DNA of 64,000 bases from Balneolaceae bacterium (GCA_007134695.1 SLKI01000053.1:16779-80778); one strand, 5' to 3'; counted from the first letter of the stretch, positions 43,668 to 53,461 are shown. The notes: a model not told the origin generated them from the letters alone. Made by a program: numbers and translations.

Positions 43668-44285
43668 ATGTCATTGCGAAAACAGATCCTCGATGCCGGT
43701 CGGAGCATGCTGCTTGACGAAGGTTTCAGCCAGATCTCCATGCGGAAAATCGCAAGAGAAATCGACGTCTCCGCTACCAGTATCTATCTGCACTTCAAGA
43801 ACAAGGATCATCTGATTCATGCACTGATCGAGGAGGGGATCGAGGCACTCTATCGAACCATCGAATCGATCTCCCGTTCGGAAGAGACAACCCCCCGAAA
43901 AATTGAGCGGATCGCCCGCAGTTATGTCGCTTTTGGCCTCGACAGGCCCCAGGAGTATGAGGTGATCTTTTTGTTACGGCCGGATGAGATGCCGCGCTAT
44001 CCGAAGGAGAAATTCCGAAAGGCGAGAGAGATTTTCGATCTGATCTCCGGAGTAATCCGGCAGGGCCTGGAGAGAGGAGAAATTGAAACGGATGAGCCGA
44101 TGATCACTGCCTATACGTTCTGGGCTCAGCTGCACGGTGTTGTCTCCATACTCCTCAACAAGAGGCTGGACAACCGGATCCCGCAAAACGAATTTATCAA
44201 CCAGTCTCTCGTACGAATCGTCGACGGACTATGCATCAAACCGCAAATCGCAGGTATGTCTGAAGGGGCCGGGAACAATCATTAA
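43668..44285 (+). CDS. TetR/AcrR family transcriptional regulator
   Basis: A 205-residue regulator with an N-terminal helix-turn-helix (ILDAGRSMLLDEGFSQISMR, then KIAREIDVSATSIYLHFKNK) followed by an all-helical ligand domain with conserved RPQEYEVIFLLRPDEMPR and AQLHGVVSILLNKRLDNR. It lies 17 bp upstream of a FadE-type acyl-CoA dehydrogenase in the same direction, so by analogy with other TetR-acyl-CoA dehydrogenase pairs it is likely a repressor of fatty-acid degradation that senses acyl-CoA; this is inference. A palindrome is found 10 bp upstream of the start. Confidence 0.93.
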   Translation: MSLRKQILDAGRSMLLDEGFSQISMRKIAREIDVSATSIYLHFKNKDHLIHALIEEGIEALYRTIESISRSEETTPRKIERIARSYVAFGLDRPQEYEVIFLLRPDEMPRYPKEKFRKAREIFDLISGVIRQGLERGEIETDEPMITAYTFWAQLHGVVSILLNKRLDNRIPQNEFINQSLVRIVDGLCIKPQIAGMSEGAGNNH

Positions 44286-44302
44286 ATAGAGGAGGCTGCA
44301 AG

Positions 44303-46762
44303 ATGGAGATGATTAACGAAGTTTACGGATTTTTCGGAGAGATACCGGCCTGGATCGGTGCGGCAAGTGTGTTTCTGGTCTTTTTGATCTTCGCCTATCT
44401 GCGCGCCCCGCTCTGGTTCTGGGGTATTGCCGGCCTGGTTGCGCTGTGGGGTATTGCAGCTCCCGTCTGGTTACTCTCTGTATACCTGGCTCTGGCTCTG
44501 CTGCTGATCGTGACCCCGGTTCGGCGCACCATCTTGTCCGCCCCGATGCTCAAATTGTTGAATGCACTCAACTTTCTTCCTGCGATCTCGCAAACAGAGA
44601 AAACGGCGATCGAGGCGGGAACTGTCTGGGTCGATGGAGAACTCTTTTCGGGACGGCCCGATTTCAAAAAAATCATGAACGAACCCTGGCCCGAGCTGAC
44701 CGACAAGGAGAGAGCCTTTATTGATGGTCCGGTCGAAGAGCTCTGTTCCATGGTGGATGACTGGGAGGTGTTCAAACGGAAGGAGTTTGACCGGAAAACC
44801 TGGGATTATATGAGAGAGAAAAAGTTTTTCGGGCTGATCATCCCGGAGGAGTATGGTGGTTATGGTTTCTCTCATCATGCCCACAGTACCATAGTCGCCA
44901 AACTTGCCTCACGCTGCGGCCCATTGGCAACGACGGTGATGGTGCCGAACTCTCTGGGCCCAGCTGAACTGCTGATGCATTACGGAACTGAAGAACAGAA
45001 AAAACACTATCTGCCCAGGCTGGCATCAGGAGAGGAGATGCCCTGTTTTGCCCTTACCGAACCCAATGCCGGCTCGGATGCAGGTGCAATCGAGTCTTCA
45101 GGACATCTGTTTAAGGATGAAAGTGGTGAGCTGAAAATCCGGCTCAACTGGGATAAACGCTACATCACTCTCGCTTCTATCTCCACGGTAATCGGCCTGG
45201 CTTTTAAACTCTATGACCCGGAAAATCTGCTGGGGAAAGGAGAGGAACTCGGCATCACCTGTGCGTTGGTACAGAGTGACCTGGATGGTGTGGATATAGG
45301 AAAACGGCACGACCCTTTGGGAGTTCCCTTTCACAATTGCCCTACAAGAGGTAAGGATGTGGTCGTTTCGGCCGATGCGGTGATTGGCGGGCTGAAAGAG
45401 GCAGGCAACGGCTGGCGAATGCTGATGGAGTCACTTTCAGTGGGACGGGGTATTTCGCTGCCTGCACAGGGCCTCGGCGGAGCTATGGTCTGTACAAGAG
45501 CGATCGGAGCTTATGCAGCTATACGAAAACAGTTTGGAATCAATATCGGCCGGTTTGAAGGAATTGAGGAACCGATGGCCCGAATCGGCGGCTACACCTA
45601 TTTGATGGAGTCGGCCCGGAGGTTTACCTGTGGAGGACTGGACAAAGGGGCCAAACCGGCAGTAGTAACTGCTATAGCCAAGTACAATTTTACAGAGCTT
45701 GCTCGGGAGATCATTAACGACGCGATGGATATTTCCGGCGGAGCCGGTATCTCGCGTGGGCCTCGAAATATCTTTGCCAACGGTTATATTGCCACACCGA
45801 TCGCCATCACTGTTGAGGGAGCCAATATTCTCACAAGGTCACTGATGATCTTTGGGCAGGGGGCTATTCGCTGTCATCCCTACGCTTTCAAAGAGATTGA
45901 TGCACTGATGAACGGGGATGTCCGGCAGTTCGATAAGTCGTTGTGGAGTCATATCGGCCACGTAATCAGCAATGGAGTTCGGTCGGTTTTACTGAGTGTG
46001 ACAAGAGGCTGGCTTGCACGCCCCTATTCGGGCCGCCCGTCAGCAAAATACTATCGGCGCCTGGCATGGTCTTCGGCCAGCTTTGCCTTTTTAGCCGATA
46101 TGGCCCTCTTCTCCTATGGAGGTTCCCTGAAGATCAAGGAGAAGATCAGCGGCCGCTATGCCGATATTCTGAGCTGGATGTACCTGGCTGCCGCTACCTT
46201 GCGCCGCTATGAGGCGGAGGGAAAGCGCAACGAGGATCGAGTCTGGTTCGAATGGGCGATGGAACATTCATTTTGGCGAATTCAGACGGCATTTGATCAG
46301 ATTCTTCAGGAGATTCGTGTACCGGCATTGAGCTGGCTCTTTCGCGGGCCGGTTGCACTCTGGTCACGGATCAACCGAATCGGAAGGCCGCCATCAGACA
46401 AATTGGGGCATAAACTCTCTACTGCGATGCAGATGCCCGGAGAACAGCGAGAGAGAATGACCGAGCATATCTATATTCCAGGATCAAAGGAGGAAGCACT
46501 CGGAAGGTACGAGTATGCATTGAGCATGATTGCCGAATCCGGGCCGATCTATCAAAAACTCTACCGGGCAGTCAAAGAGAAAAAAATCAGGAAAGCACCG
46601 GTCCGGGATCAATTGACTGATGCGGTCGAACAGGGAGTGATCAGCCGTGAGGAAGCCGAACAGTTGCGCCTGGCCGAAGAGGCGAGATTCGATGCGATTC
46701 AGGTCGATGAATTTACACTTGAGGAGTATCAAAGCGAATTGCCCTCGGTGCCGGGCGGATAA
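44303..46762 (+). CDS. fadE: FadE-type acyl-CoA dehydrogenase
   Basis: An 819-residue flavoprotein close to the size and layout of E. coli FadE (814). Two membrane segments occupy the first 75 residues, followed by the acyl-CoA dehydrogenase N-terminal, middle and C-terminal domains (IPEEYGGYGFSHHAHSTIVAK; CFALTEPNAGSDAGA; SGGAGISRGPRNIFANGYIATPI), and a C-terminal DUF1974-like part with LRRYEAEGKRNEDRVWFEW and the phrase MQMPGEQRERMTEHIYIP. It catalyses the first oxidation of fatty-acyl-CoA in beta-oxidation at the inner membrane. It is co-directional with the TetR gene 17 bp upstream; the enoyl-CoA hydratase at 12.9 kb may act next. Confidence 0.95.
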   Translation: MEMINEVYGFFGEIPAWIGAASVFLVFLIFAYLRAPLWFWGIAGLVALWGIAAPVWLLSVYLALALLLIVTPVRRTILSAPMLKLLNALNFLPAISQTEKTAIEAGTVWVDGELFSGRPDFKKIMNEPWPELTDKERAFIDGPVEELCSMVDDWEVFKRKEFDRKTWDYMREKKFFGLIIPEEYGGYGFSHHAHSTIVAKLASRCGPLATTVMVPNSLGPAELLMHYGTEEQKKHYLPRLASGEEMPCFALTEPNAGSDAGAIESSGHLFKDESGELKIRLNWDKRYITLASISTVIGLAFKLYDPENLLGKGEELGITCALVQSDLDGVDIGKRHDPLGVPFHNCPTRGKDVVVSADAVIGGLKEAGNGWRMLMESLSVGRGISLPAQGLGGAMVCTRAIGAYAAIRKQFGINIGRFEGIEEPMARIGGYTYLMESARRFTCGGLDKGAKPAVVTAIAKYNFTELAREIINDAMDISGGAGISRGPRNIFANGYIATPIAITVEGANILTRSLMIFGQGAIRCHPYAFKEIDALMNGDVRQFDKSLWSHIGHVISNGVRSVLLSVTRGWLARPYSGRPSAKYYRRLAWSSASFAFLADMALFSYGGSLKIKEKISGRYADILSWMYLAAATLRRYEAEGKRNEDRVWFEWAMEHSFWRIQTAFDQILQEIRVPALSWLFRGPVALWSRINRIGRPPSDKLGHKLSTAMQMPGEQRERMTEHIYIPGSKEEALGRYEYALSMIAESGPIYQKLYRAVKEKKIRKAPVRDQLTDAVEQGVISREEAEQLRLAEEARFDAIQVDEFTLEEYQSELPSVPGG

Positions 46763-46849
46763 CCGGCAGTGCTTCAGATCCGGTATGCTAATCTAAGTCG
46801 GTGTTCCATTAGGGGATAACCTTCAACTTGACATTGTCTTATATCGTTA

Positions 46850-46933
46850 TAACTTTAAAGTTAGTTAAGGCTAAAACAAGTTATAGCTCAGATTCAATCA
46901 ACCGATATTTTTTTCAATCGGTTGTAATGAGCT
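46850..46933. other. Dyad symmetries between fadE and the cupredoxin gene
   Basis: The 311-bp gap 46763-47073 holds a perfect 14-bp palindrome, TAACTTTAAAGTTA (46850-46863), and a nested hairpin: AGCTCA (46885-46890) with TGAGCT (46928-46933) outside, CAACCGAT (46899-46906) with ATCGGTTG (46917-46924) inside. TTGACA at 46828-46833 has no well-spaced -10. No T-run follows the hairpin, so it may be an operator pair rather than a terminator. No gene is seen in the rest of the gap. Confidence 0.5.
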
Positions 46934-47073
46934 GCTGTTCATCAGGATAACATACTCTATGTGACCGCACCCTTGATTTGCTTGCAAAACTATTGTTTGT
47001 GATCGTTTTACATAGTTGTATTCGCCTTGACATGTGTATTACCAGTAACCATAAAGATCAAAACCACAGAAAA

Positions 47074-47571
47074 ATGACTCATTTATTTAATAGAAAGGGA
47101 TCTGACGAAAGGCCGAGTCGTGCTGATTTTTTCAAATGGACCAGCCTGATCACTGTTTTTCTGCTTGTGATGGCCGGTTGCGACTCGTCGACCGATAGCG
47201 GATATGATGATAACGACAATGATGATCCACCCACCGAACTCGGGCCGAACGATGTCGGTATGGTAGGCACCAGTTTCACTCCTGCGGATTTGACCGTCGA
47301 AGTGGGTACAACCGTGACCTGGGTCAACCAGAGCGGAATGGTTCACACAGTGACGAGTGGAACGGATGGTGAACACGACGGGGTTTTTAACAGTGGAGAT
47401 GTCAACCCTGGCGGTGAATACTCCTATACATTTAATGAAACCGGCACTTATCCCTACTTCTGCATTCCACATGTTCAGGAAAATATGACCGGCGTGATTG
47501 AGGTCGTAGAATCCGGTGAAGGGGATGAAGAAGATGGCGACGGAGATGACGGAAATGGAAACGGATATTGA
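47074..47571 (+). CDS. Cupredoxin (plastocyanin/azurin-like) lipoprotein
   Basis: A 165-residue protein from ATG 47074; an earlier in-frame start at 46978 adds a hydrophobic leader of unlikely composition. A lipobox VMAGC places the lipidated Cys at about residue 36. An acidic linker (SGYDDNDNDDPP) follows, then a single cupredoxin domain. The type-1 copper ligands are visible: His in MVHTVTS, then Cys, His and Met in PYFCIPHVQENMTG. It is expected to be a periplasmic or cell-surface electron carrier. The C-terminus is Gly/Asp/Glu-rich low complexity. It is followed by a YceI-type protein and a barrel protein, a grouping seen with respiratory genes in this phylum. Confidence 0.9.
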   Translation: MTHLFNRKGSDERPSRADFFKWTSLITVFLLVMAGCDSSTDSGYDDNDNDDPPTELGPNDVGMVGTSFTPADLTVEVGTTVTWVNQSGMVHTVTSGTDGEHDGVFNSGDVNPGGEYSYTFNETGTYPYFCIPHVQENMTGVIEVVESGEGDEEDGDGDDGNGNGY

Positions 47572-47701
47572 TGGTTTACGGGATTAAGGTCATTCACAAT
47601 GATTTTAAATCGTAGATCAATATGTTCGCCCCGGGGATTCTTTTCGGATGCCTGCCAGATGGGAGCGCATCCACCCCGGGCTTAATTTTCACAGGAATAT
47701 T

Positions 47702-48349
47702 TTGAAGTTAGTCGTTCAACTGAAGCTCTGTCTGTCGGTGCTGATCCTGGTCATCTCTCTGCCAGGCCTCTATCCGGGTGTGGAGAAGATTGAGAATCCG
47801 GCCCAAGAGACATTCACGGCCTCTTACGCAGCCGAAACCCACCCGGTTACCGATCTGATCTATATCACCGAAAACGGACATGCCGAGTTCACCTCAAGCG
47901 TACCTCTGCATACGTTTACGGGTGTATCGGACTATCTGACGGGGATGATCGATTTTGAAGAGAACCTGATCGATTTCTACCTCGATCTGGAATCTCTGAA
48001 AACCGGCATCTCCAGAAGGGATCGCGACATGTACCGAACGCTTCAGGTGGATGAGCACCCTTTTGCCGAGTTTACCGGGTTTTTTTCTGGAAGTGTGGAT
48101 CCTGATGCCGGGGGAATTCAGAGTGTGACTGTTGAAGGTGAATTTACGATTCACGGAGTTACCCGTGAAATATCGCTTGACGGAACGCTCGAAAGAGAAG
48201 GGGATTCAATTCGAATCACGGCGGAATGGATTCTGGATATAACCGATTACAACATTGAACCTCCCGGTATATTGATCTATCGTGTCCGGGATGAGATGGA
48301 TGTACGCATCGATGCCCTGCTGGAACCGAGAGAACGGGGCGAGATGTAA
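47702..48349 (+). CDS. YceI family periplasmic protein
   Basis: About 215 residues. TTG 47702 is preferred because AGGA lies at 47692-47695 and it yields a standard signal peptide (MKLVVQLKLCLSVLILVISL); an ATG at 47648 would add 18 residues before it. The lipocalin-like YceI fold is evident from HAEFTSSVPLHTFTGVSDYLTG, IDFYLDLESLKTGISRRDRDM, EHPFAEFTGFFSG and VEGEFTIHGVTREISLDGTL. YceI proteins bind isoprenoid-type lipids or quinone-like molecules in the periplasm. It lies 130 bp after the cupredoxin gene and 44 bp before a barrel protein gene. Confidence 0.87.
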   Translation: MKLVVQLKLCLSVLILVISLPGLYPGVEKIENPAQETFTASYAAETHPVTDLIYITENGHAEFTSSVPLHTFTGVSDYLTGMIDFEENLIDFYLDLESLKTGISRRDRDMYRTLQVDEHPFAEFTGFFSGSVDPDAGGIQSVTVEGEFTIHGVTREISLDGTLEREGDSIRITAEWILDITDYNIEPPGILIYRVRDEMDVRIDALLEPRERGEM

Positions 48350-48393
48350 TAACCCGAAACCGGGTTTAACAAACCAAAACAAGATCATCGAAT

Positions 48394-49269
48394 ATGAAAA
48401 TCGGAACCTATCTATTTCAATTGCCGGCAACTCTCCTGATCTGCCTGTTATTGACCGAACCGTCGACAGCGCAGCTGGAGAGAGAACGGGCCCTGCCCGA
48501 TGCACCCGTTGACCACATTTTTTGGGCAACATCAAACGTTGGGCTCAATACGGTTCTCGGTATGCCGTCCGGGAATCTGAACAGTACGGTGCTTCATACA
48601 TTCGGGCTGGTGGATGGAGGTATCGACAGGTTTTTTGGCCTGGATGACGGAGCGAATACCCGAATCGGAATAGAGGCCGGAATACACGACCGGTTCGATC
48701 TGGGCCTTGGACGTATGACATTCAATAACATCGTGGATTTGCGAGGCAAATGGAATCTGATACGCCAGAAACGTGATGACAGCCGTCCTCTCGACCTGGC
48801 GTTGAGCTTTTCCCTGTTGACCAACACACAATCCGGAATGGGCTTTGATTTCGGGGATCGGCTGGCCTGGCACTCGTCGGTTATGATCGCCAGAAAAATT
48901 AACGGCCTGACGCTCCAGCTCTCTCCGATGATCGCCTGGTACAATGCACCGGAAGCTCACTTTTTCCCTGCTTCCGCCGACACTCCGGACCGGCTGATCG
49001 GACTTGGCATCATCGCTTTTTACGAACTGAACGACCGATTTGCATTGAGCGGGGAGTATCTTCCGGTTCTGGGCGACCGTAACCCGGGGTCCGAGGATAC
49101 GATGGGCTGGGCTCTGCATATCGATACGGGCGGGCATACCTTTCAGATTTTCCTGACCTCCAGCCAATGGCATAACGAAGCCCATATGATGGCCAACAAC
49201 CGGCACAATTTCCTGGAGGGTGAATTCCGGTTCGGGTTTAACATTCACAGGGTTTTCGGACTCAGGTGA
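48394..49269 (+). CDS. DUF5777-like outer-membrane beta-barrel protein
   Basis: A 291-residue protein with a signal peptide ([20 protein letters not shown], cleavage near STAQ). The rest is a series of short amphipathic strands, as in outer-membrane barrels: [51 protein letters not shown], and ending [20 protein letters not shown] with an aromatic-rich C-terminus. I recall this pattern as the DUF5777 family of Bacteroidota, usually near YceI proteins or cytochromes, as here. The role is unknown; a pore or electron-transfer scaffold would be speculation. It follows the YceI gene by 44 bp. Confidence 0.78.
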   Translation: MKIGTYLFQLPATLLICLLLTEPSTAQLERERALPDAPVDHIFWATSNVGLNTVLGMPSGNLNSTVLHTFGLVDGGIDRFFGLDDGANTRIGIEAGIHDRFDLGLGRMTFNNIVDLRGKWNLIRQKRDDSRPLDLALSFSLLTNTQSGMGFDFGDRLAWHSSVMIARKINGLTLQLSPMIAWYNAPEAHFFPASADTPDRLIGLGIIAFYELNDRFALSGEYLPVLGDRNPGSEDTMGWALHIDTGGHTFQIFLTSSQWHNEAHMMANNRHNFLEGEFRFGFNIHRVFGLR

Positions 49270-49359
49270 TCCGTTACATCTACAGACAACACTGTTAAGC
49301 GGGTTTCTATTACAGGCAGATAGTACAGCCGGCTGTTTGATAAATCCGGCAGATGGAAT

Positions 49360-49478
49360 CAGCCGGGAGACAGATACAGCCGGGAGACAGATACAGCCGG
49401 GAGACAGATACAGCCGGGAGACAGATACAGCCGGGAGACAGATACAGCCGGGAGACAGATACAGCCGGGAGACAGATA
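49360..49478 (+). repeat. Seven perfect 17-bp tandem repeats upstream of purL
   Basis: The unit CAGCCGGGAGACAGATA occurs seven times without a mismatch at 49360-49478, followed by a broken eighth copy. It is in the 300-bp gap between the barrel gene and purL, ending 92 bp before the purL ATG. With a 17-bp unit each copy shifts reading frame, so this is not protein coding. Perfect identity indicates recent expansion. Confidence 0.95.
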
Positions 49479-49570
49479 CAGCCGATAGAAAGAGGTTAGA
49501 ATTCGGGGGGAAAGAGAGTCGTAAAATCTTTATTTTGGTCTGCCACAAGACCAACCCATTGAATCCCATT

Positions 49571-51814
49571 ATGCCATCATCAACAGTCGCCGAACCGGAA
49601 GTAAATCTTGAACTCGCCTTGGACCACGGGATGACCGAGCAGGAATATGAAATGGTCATCGATTATCTCGGACGGACTCCTACCTTTACTGAGCTTGGAG
49701 TCTATTCGGTCATGTGGAGTGAACACTGCTCCTATAAAAACTCCATTCTGGAACTGAAGAAGTTGCCGAGAGAAGGTGAGCAACTGCTTGTGGAAGCGGG
49801 AGAAGAAAATGCAGGCCTGGTAGATATCGGCGACGGAATGGCTTGCGCTTTTAAAGTCGAAAGTCATAACCACCCTTCAGCAATTGAACCCTACCAGGGA
49901 GCGGCAACCGGGGTCGGTGGGATCCACCGAGACATCTTTACAATGGGAGCCCGACCGATCGCATCGCTCAATAGTCTCCGCTTTGGCAAGCTGGAGAATC
50001 CGAGAGTACGGTATCTGCTCGACGGAGTGGTGCGGGGGATAGCCGATTATGGAAATTCATTCGGAATTCCCACGGTGGGCGGAGAGATCTATTTTGATGA
50101 TGCCTATGAGGGAAATCCGCTGGTGAATGCGATGAGTGTAGGGATCGTAAAAGTGGGTGAGACCGCATCGGCGACATCGAAAGGTGTTGGGAATCCGGTG
50201 TTGATTGTCGGGTCCAGTACGGGAAGGGACGGTATTCACGGTGCAACATTCGCCTCCGAAGAGATCAGCGAAGAGAGTGAATCGAAACGCCCGAGTGTAC
50301 AGGTTGGAGACCCGTTTACGGAAAAACTGTTGCTCGAGGCAACACTTGAAGCTTTGAAAACCGGTGCAATCGTCGGGATTCAGGATATGGGTGCCGCCGG
50401 AATTGCGTGTTCCACATCGGAGATGGCGGCCCGCGGTAAAGAGGGTATGAAGATCGACCTCGACAAAGTTCCGGCCCGCGAACCGGGGATGACTGCATAC
50501 GAACTTCTATTGAGTGAGAGCCAGGAACGGATGCTAGTGGTTGCAGATAAAGGCCGGGAACAGGAACTGATCGATATCTATGAAAAGTGGGACCTGAATG
50601 CGGTGGTGATCGGCCAGGTCGTCGAAGGGGACCGGGTTACCTATTGGAAAGACGGGGAAGTGAAGGCGGATATTCCTGCCGACTCCCTGGTACTCGGCGG
50701 TGGTGCCCCGCAATACAAGCGGGAAGTAAAGAAGCCCGGATATCTGGATGATGTGCAGAATTTTGACGAATCATCCCTGGACCATCCTGAAGACCACAAC
50801 GAAATTTTGATAAAGCTTCTCGGCTCACCGAACATCGCTTCGAAAAGATGGGCGCACCAGCAGTATGATACAACCGTCAGGACCAATACTGTGAACGCCC
50901 CGGGTGCCACCGATTCCGGGGTTGTGCGGCTGAAAGGAACCCGTCGGGGGCTGGCAATGAAAACAGACTGTAACGGCCGCTATGTTTACCTGAACCCGCG
51001 AAGGGGAGGGCAAATTGCTGTAGTTGAAGCAGCCCGGAATGTCGTCTGCAGCGGCGCCCAACCGTTGGCGATTACCAATTGCCTCAATTTCGGCAATCCA
51101 TACAAACCGGAGGTCTACTGGACGTTTCGTGAAGCACTGGCAGGAATGGGAGAAGCCTGCCGGGCACTCAACACTCCCGTAACCGGTGGCAATGTCAGTT
51201 TTTATAATGAAAATCCGGACGGGGCGGTCTTCCCGACTCCGGTGATTGGAATGCTGGGCCTGGTGGAGGATGTCTATGAACACACCATGACCCCGCAATT
51301 CAAAAACAGGGGAGATCTGATCTATTATCTCGGGGCTGCTCGCAAGGGACTGGGAGGATCGGAATATCTGCGCCATATCCACGGGAAAACTACCGGCGAC
51401 GCGCCTTCATTGGACATTGAGTTTGAAGTAAAGCTGCAAAAAGAATTGCTGGAAATGATCCGAAAAAAGCAGATCAATGCTGCTCATGATATTTCCGATG
51501 GCGGTCTGGCAACGACTTTGGCGGAGATGGCGATCATGTCCGGGAAGGGTGCTCTCGTTTCGGTCAAGGAGATGAATGGTTCTGATTACGAGCTTCTTTA
51601 TAGTGAAGCTCAATCAGGTGTGGTTGTTACTGTGCCGGCAGATAATTCAGCCGCCATTGAAAAGCAGGTGAAGTCCGCCGGTTTGCCCTACTATAAGCTT
51701 GGAAAAGTCGGAGGCAACTTTCTGGAAATTGATCAAATTATCCGGATTCAGGTGGATGAGCTGACAGATCGCTATGAGTCTGCAATTCCATCGGCCATGG
51801 AGGAAGAGGGTTAA
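49571..51814 (+). CDS. purL: Phosphoribosylformylglycinamidine synthase subunit PurL
   Basis: A 747-residue small-form PurL that needs PurQ and PurS, acting in the fourth step of purine synthesis. I chose ATG 49571 ([20 protein letters not shown]); the frame is open upstream through the 17-bp repeats but that part is not family sequence. Motifs: [89 protein letters not shown], and [19 protein letters not shown]. The glutamine amidotransferase domain of the large-form enzyme is absent. No other pur genes adjoin it. Confidence 0.97.
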   Translation: MPSSTVAEPEVNLELALDHGMTEQEYEMVIDYLGRTPTFTELGVYSVMWSEHCSYKNSILELKKLPREGEQLLVEAGEENAGLVDIGDGMACAFKVESHNHPSAIEPYQGAATGVGGIHRDIFTMGARPIASLNSLRFGKLENPRVRYLLDGVVRGIADYGNSFGIPTVGGEIYFDDAYEGNPLVNAMSVGIVKVGETASATSKGVGNPVLIVGSSTGRDGIHGATFASEEISEESESKRPSVQVGDPFTEKLLLEATLEALKTGAIVGIQDMGAAGIACSTSEMAARGKEGMKIDLDKVPAREPGMTAYELLLSESQERMLVVADKGREQELIDIYEKWDLNAVVIGQVVEGDRVTYWKDGEVKADIPADSLVLGGGAPQYKREVKKPGYLDDVQNFDESSLDHPEDHNEILIKLLGSPNIASKRWAHQQYDTTVRTNTVNAPGATDSGVVRLKGTRRGLAMKTDCNGRYVYLNPRRGGQIAVVEAARNVVCSGAQPLAITNCLNFGNPYKPEVYWTFREALAGMGEACRALNTPVTGGNVSFYNENPDGAVFPTPVIGMLGLVEDVYEHTMTPQFKNRGDLIYYLGAARKGLGGSEYLRHIHGKTTGDAPSLDIEFEVKLQKELLEMIRKKQINAAHDISDGGLATTLAEMAIMSGKGALVSVKEMNGSDYELLYSEAQSGVVVTVPADNSAAIEKQVKSAGLPYYKLGKVGGNFLEIDQIIRIQVDELTDRYESAIPSAMEEEG

Positions 51815-51840
51815 CAAATTGCATCAAGCTGCATCAACGA

Positions 51841-53199
51841 TTACGCTCCATTTGTTTGAGCGGCATCTCCGCCAAGGGTTTTTACACTCTTCGAAATAAT
51901 ATCGATCCCTTCGTCGAGCTCCTCTTTGGTTATGGTCAGCGGAGGACGGAATCGGACGGTTTTTGTTCCGCATCCAAGAATTAACAGTCCGTTTTTGAGG
52001 CATTGTTTGAGAAGTTTGTCCCGGGAAGCGGTGTCGGGCAGGTCAATCGCGCAGAAAAGCCCGAGTCCTCTCGGATTACTGAATATCGGCTGATTCCCGG
52101 CCAGTTTTTTCAAACGCTCCTGAAACCAGTTACCGGTTTCAGCAGCGTGATCCACCAGGTTCTCCTCTTCGATTACCTCCAGGATTCGGGTAAATCGGAC
52201 CATGTCGACCAGATTGCCGCCCCAGGTTGAATTAATTCGGGAGGAGACATGAAAGCAGTTGGTTTCGATATCGTCAATACGTTTCGAGGCCAATATTCCG
52301 CAAATTTGCGCTTTCTTTCCGAAAGCAAGGATATCCGGTTTTACATAGTGCTCGTGACACCAGAATTTTCCGGTCAGCCCCACGCCGGTCTGAACCTCAT
52401 CGTAGATCAGCAGAGCTTCATTTTCATCGGCCAGCCGACGAAGCTCCTTGTGAAATTCCGGGCGAAAATGGTTGTCTCCGCCCTCTCCCTGGATCGGTTC
52501 GAGAAGAATGCAGGCGATCTCATCTTTGTACTCCTCGAAATAGCGTTCCGCCTGTGCCAGGGCCTGCTTTTCCGCTTCCTCCACCGAGTGACGGTTTTCC
52601 TTGTTCAGTGGAAACGTTATAGCCGGGTTGTGAATACGGGGCCAGTTAAATTTGGGAAAGTACCGGGTTTTAACCGGTTCGGTATTTGTTAGGGAAAGTG
52701 TATATCCGCTTCGCCCGTGAAAAGCACGGTCGAAGTGCAAAACTTTATGCCCTTTCTCTACCCGGTATCCTTTTCTGAAGTTTTTCTGAACCTTCCAGTC
52801 GAAGGCAACTTTGAGGGCGTTTTCAACAGCCAGGGCACCTCCGGAGACGAAAAACGCGTAGGGCAGATAGTCTGGAATTCCTACACGGTCGAAAGTACTT
52901 ACAAATTCTGCCATCTGTTCGGTATAGACGTCCGAATTGGAGGGCTTGTTGATTGCAGTTCGGCCCAGTTTATCGACAAACTCCCTGTCACCCGCCAGCC
53001 GGTCGTGATTCATGCCGAGAGGGTTAGATGCGAAAAAAGTGAAAAAATCGAGATAATCTTTGCCTGTTCTGGCATCATGTAATCTGGCCCCCTTGCTTTT
53101 ATCCAGGTCCAGTACCAGATCGTAGCCGTCGGCCAGAATATGGTTTTTCAGAATGTCGTGTACCTGATCGGGTGCAATTGATGTAGACTTTTTCATCAT
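51841..53199 (-). CDS. lat: L-lysine 6-transaminase
   Basis: A 452-residue PLP-dependent class III aminotransferase; start at ATG 53199 or 53196 (MMKKSTSIAPDQVHDILKNH). Diagnostic phrases of lysine epsilon-aminotransferase: FFTFFASNPLGMNHDRL, YAFFVSGGALAVENALKVAFDWK, LHFDRAFHGRSGYTLSLTNT, NWPRIHNPAITFP, LLEPIQGEGGDNHFRPEF, IYDEVQTGVGLTGKFWCHEH and PLP lysine in DILAFGKKAQICGI. It turns L-lysine and 2-oxoglutarate into alpha-aminoadipate semialdehyde, the entry to aminoadipate or piperideine products. Convergent with purL. No partner dehydrogenase is in the window. Confidence 0.94.
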   Translation of the reverse strand: MMKKSTSIAPDQVHDILKNHILADGYDLVLDLDKSKGARLHDARTGKDYLDFFTFFASNPLGMNHDRLAGDREFVDKLGRTAINKPSNSDVYTEQMAEFVSTFDRVGIPDYLPYAFFVSGGALAVENALKVAFDWKVQKNFRKGYRVEKGHKVLHFDRAFHGRSGYTLSLTNTEPVKTRYFPKFNWPRIHNPAITFPLNKENRHSVEEAEKQALAQAERYFEEYKDEIACILLEPIQGEGGDNHFRPEFHKELRRLADENEALLIYDEVQTGVGLTGKFWCHEHYVKPDILAFGKKAQICGILASKRIDDIETNCFHVSSRINSTWGGNLVDMVRFTRILEVIEEENLVDHAAETGNWFQERLKKLAGNQPIFSNPRGLGLFCAIDLPDTASRDKLLKQCLKNGLLILGCGTKTVRFRPPLTITKEELDEGIDIISKSVKTLGGDAAQTNGA

Positions 53200-53431
53200 G
53201 GTCGGTCGTTTTTTTAAAGCCGGGATTGTCTCTCGAACGAGGTTCAAGGATATGAAAGTTACCTTTTTAATTGCAAAACCTAAGAACCGAATTTTTTTAT
53301 TGAATTGAGTCGGATACTGCAAAATTCCGGGTTTGCAGATCCTTTTGATTCAGGCTTTGTGAAATTGAATACAGTCAGTGATCTCTGATGAGAGAGAAGG
53401 TTTTCGGGCCGTGAAGAACCGTTCGATTAGC

Positions 53432-53461
53432 TTGACAAATAGCAGGAATTCACCGTATATT
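53432..53461 (+). promoter_or_regulatory. Promoter of initiator tRNA gene
   Basis: TTGACA (53432-53437), spacer 18 bp, TATATT (53456-53461), 11 bp before the mature tRNA 5' end. This is the strongest promoter match in the window. Confidence 0.75.

Noticed and set aside
49360..49478. Possible CRISPR array
   Set aside because: The 17-bp unit is contiguous with no spacers between copies, and no cas genes are near. It is a simple tandem repeat, as are the other five arrays.
49220..49570. purL start at 49220
   Set aside because: The upstream frame runs through the 3' end of the barrel gene and the 17-bp repeats; conserved PurL sequence begins only after 49571.
49270..49570. Purine riboswitch before purL
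   Set aside because: No purine-riboswitch core or terminator-antiterminator pair was seen; the region is dominated by the tandem repeat.
48532..49659. Long minus-strand open frame (about 375 codons)
   Set aside because: It is antisense to the barrel protein gene and the purL start, and its middle is produced by the 17-bp repeats. It has no protein features.
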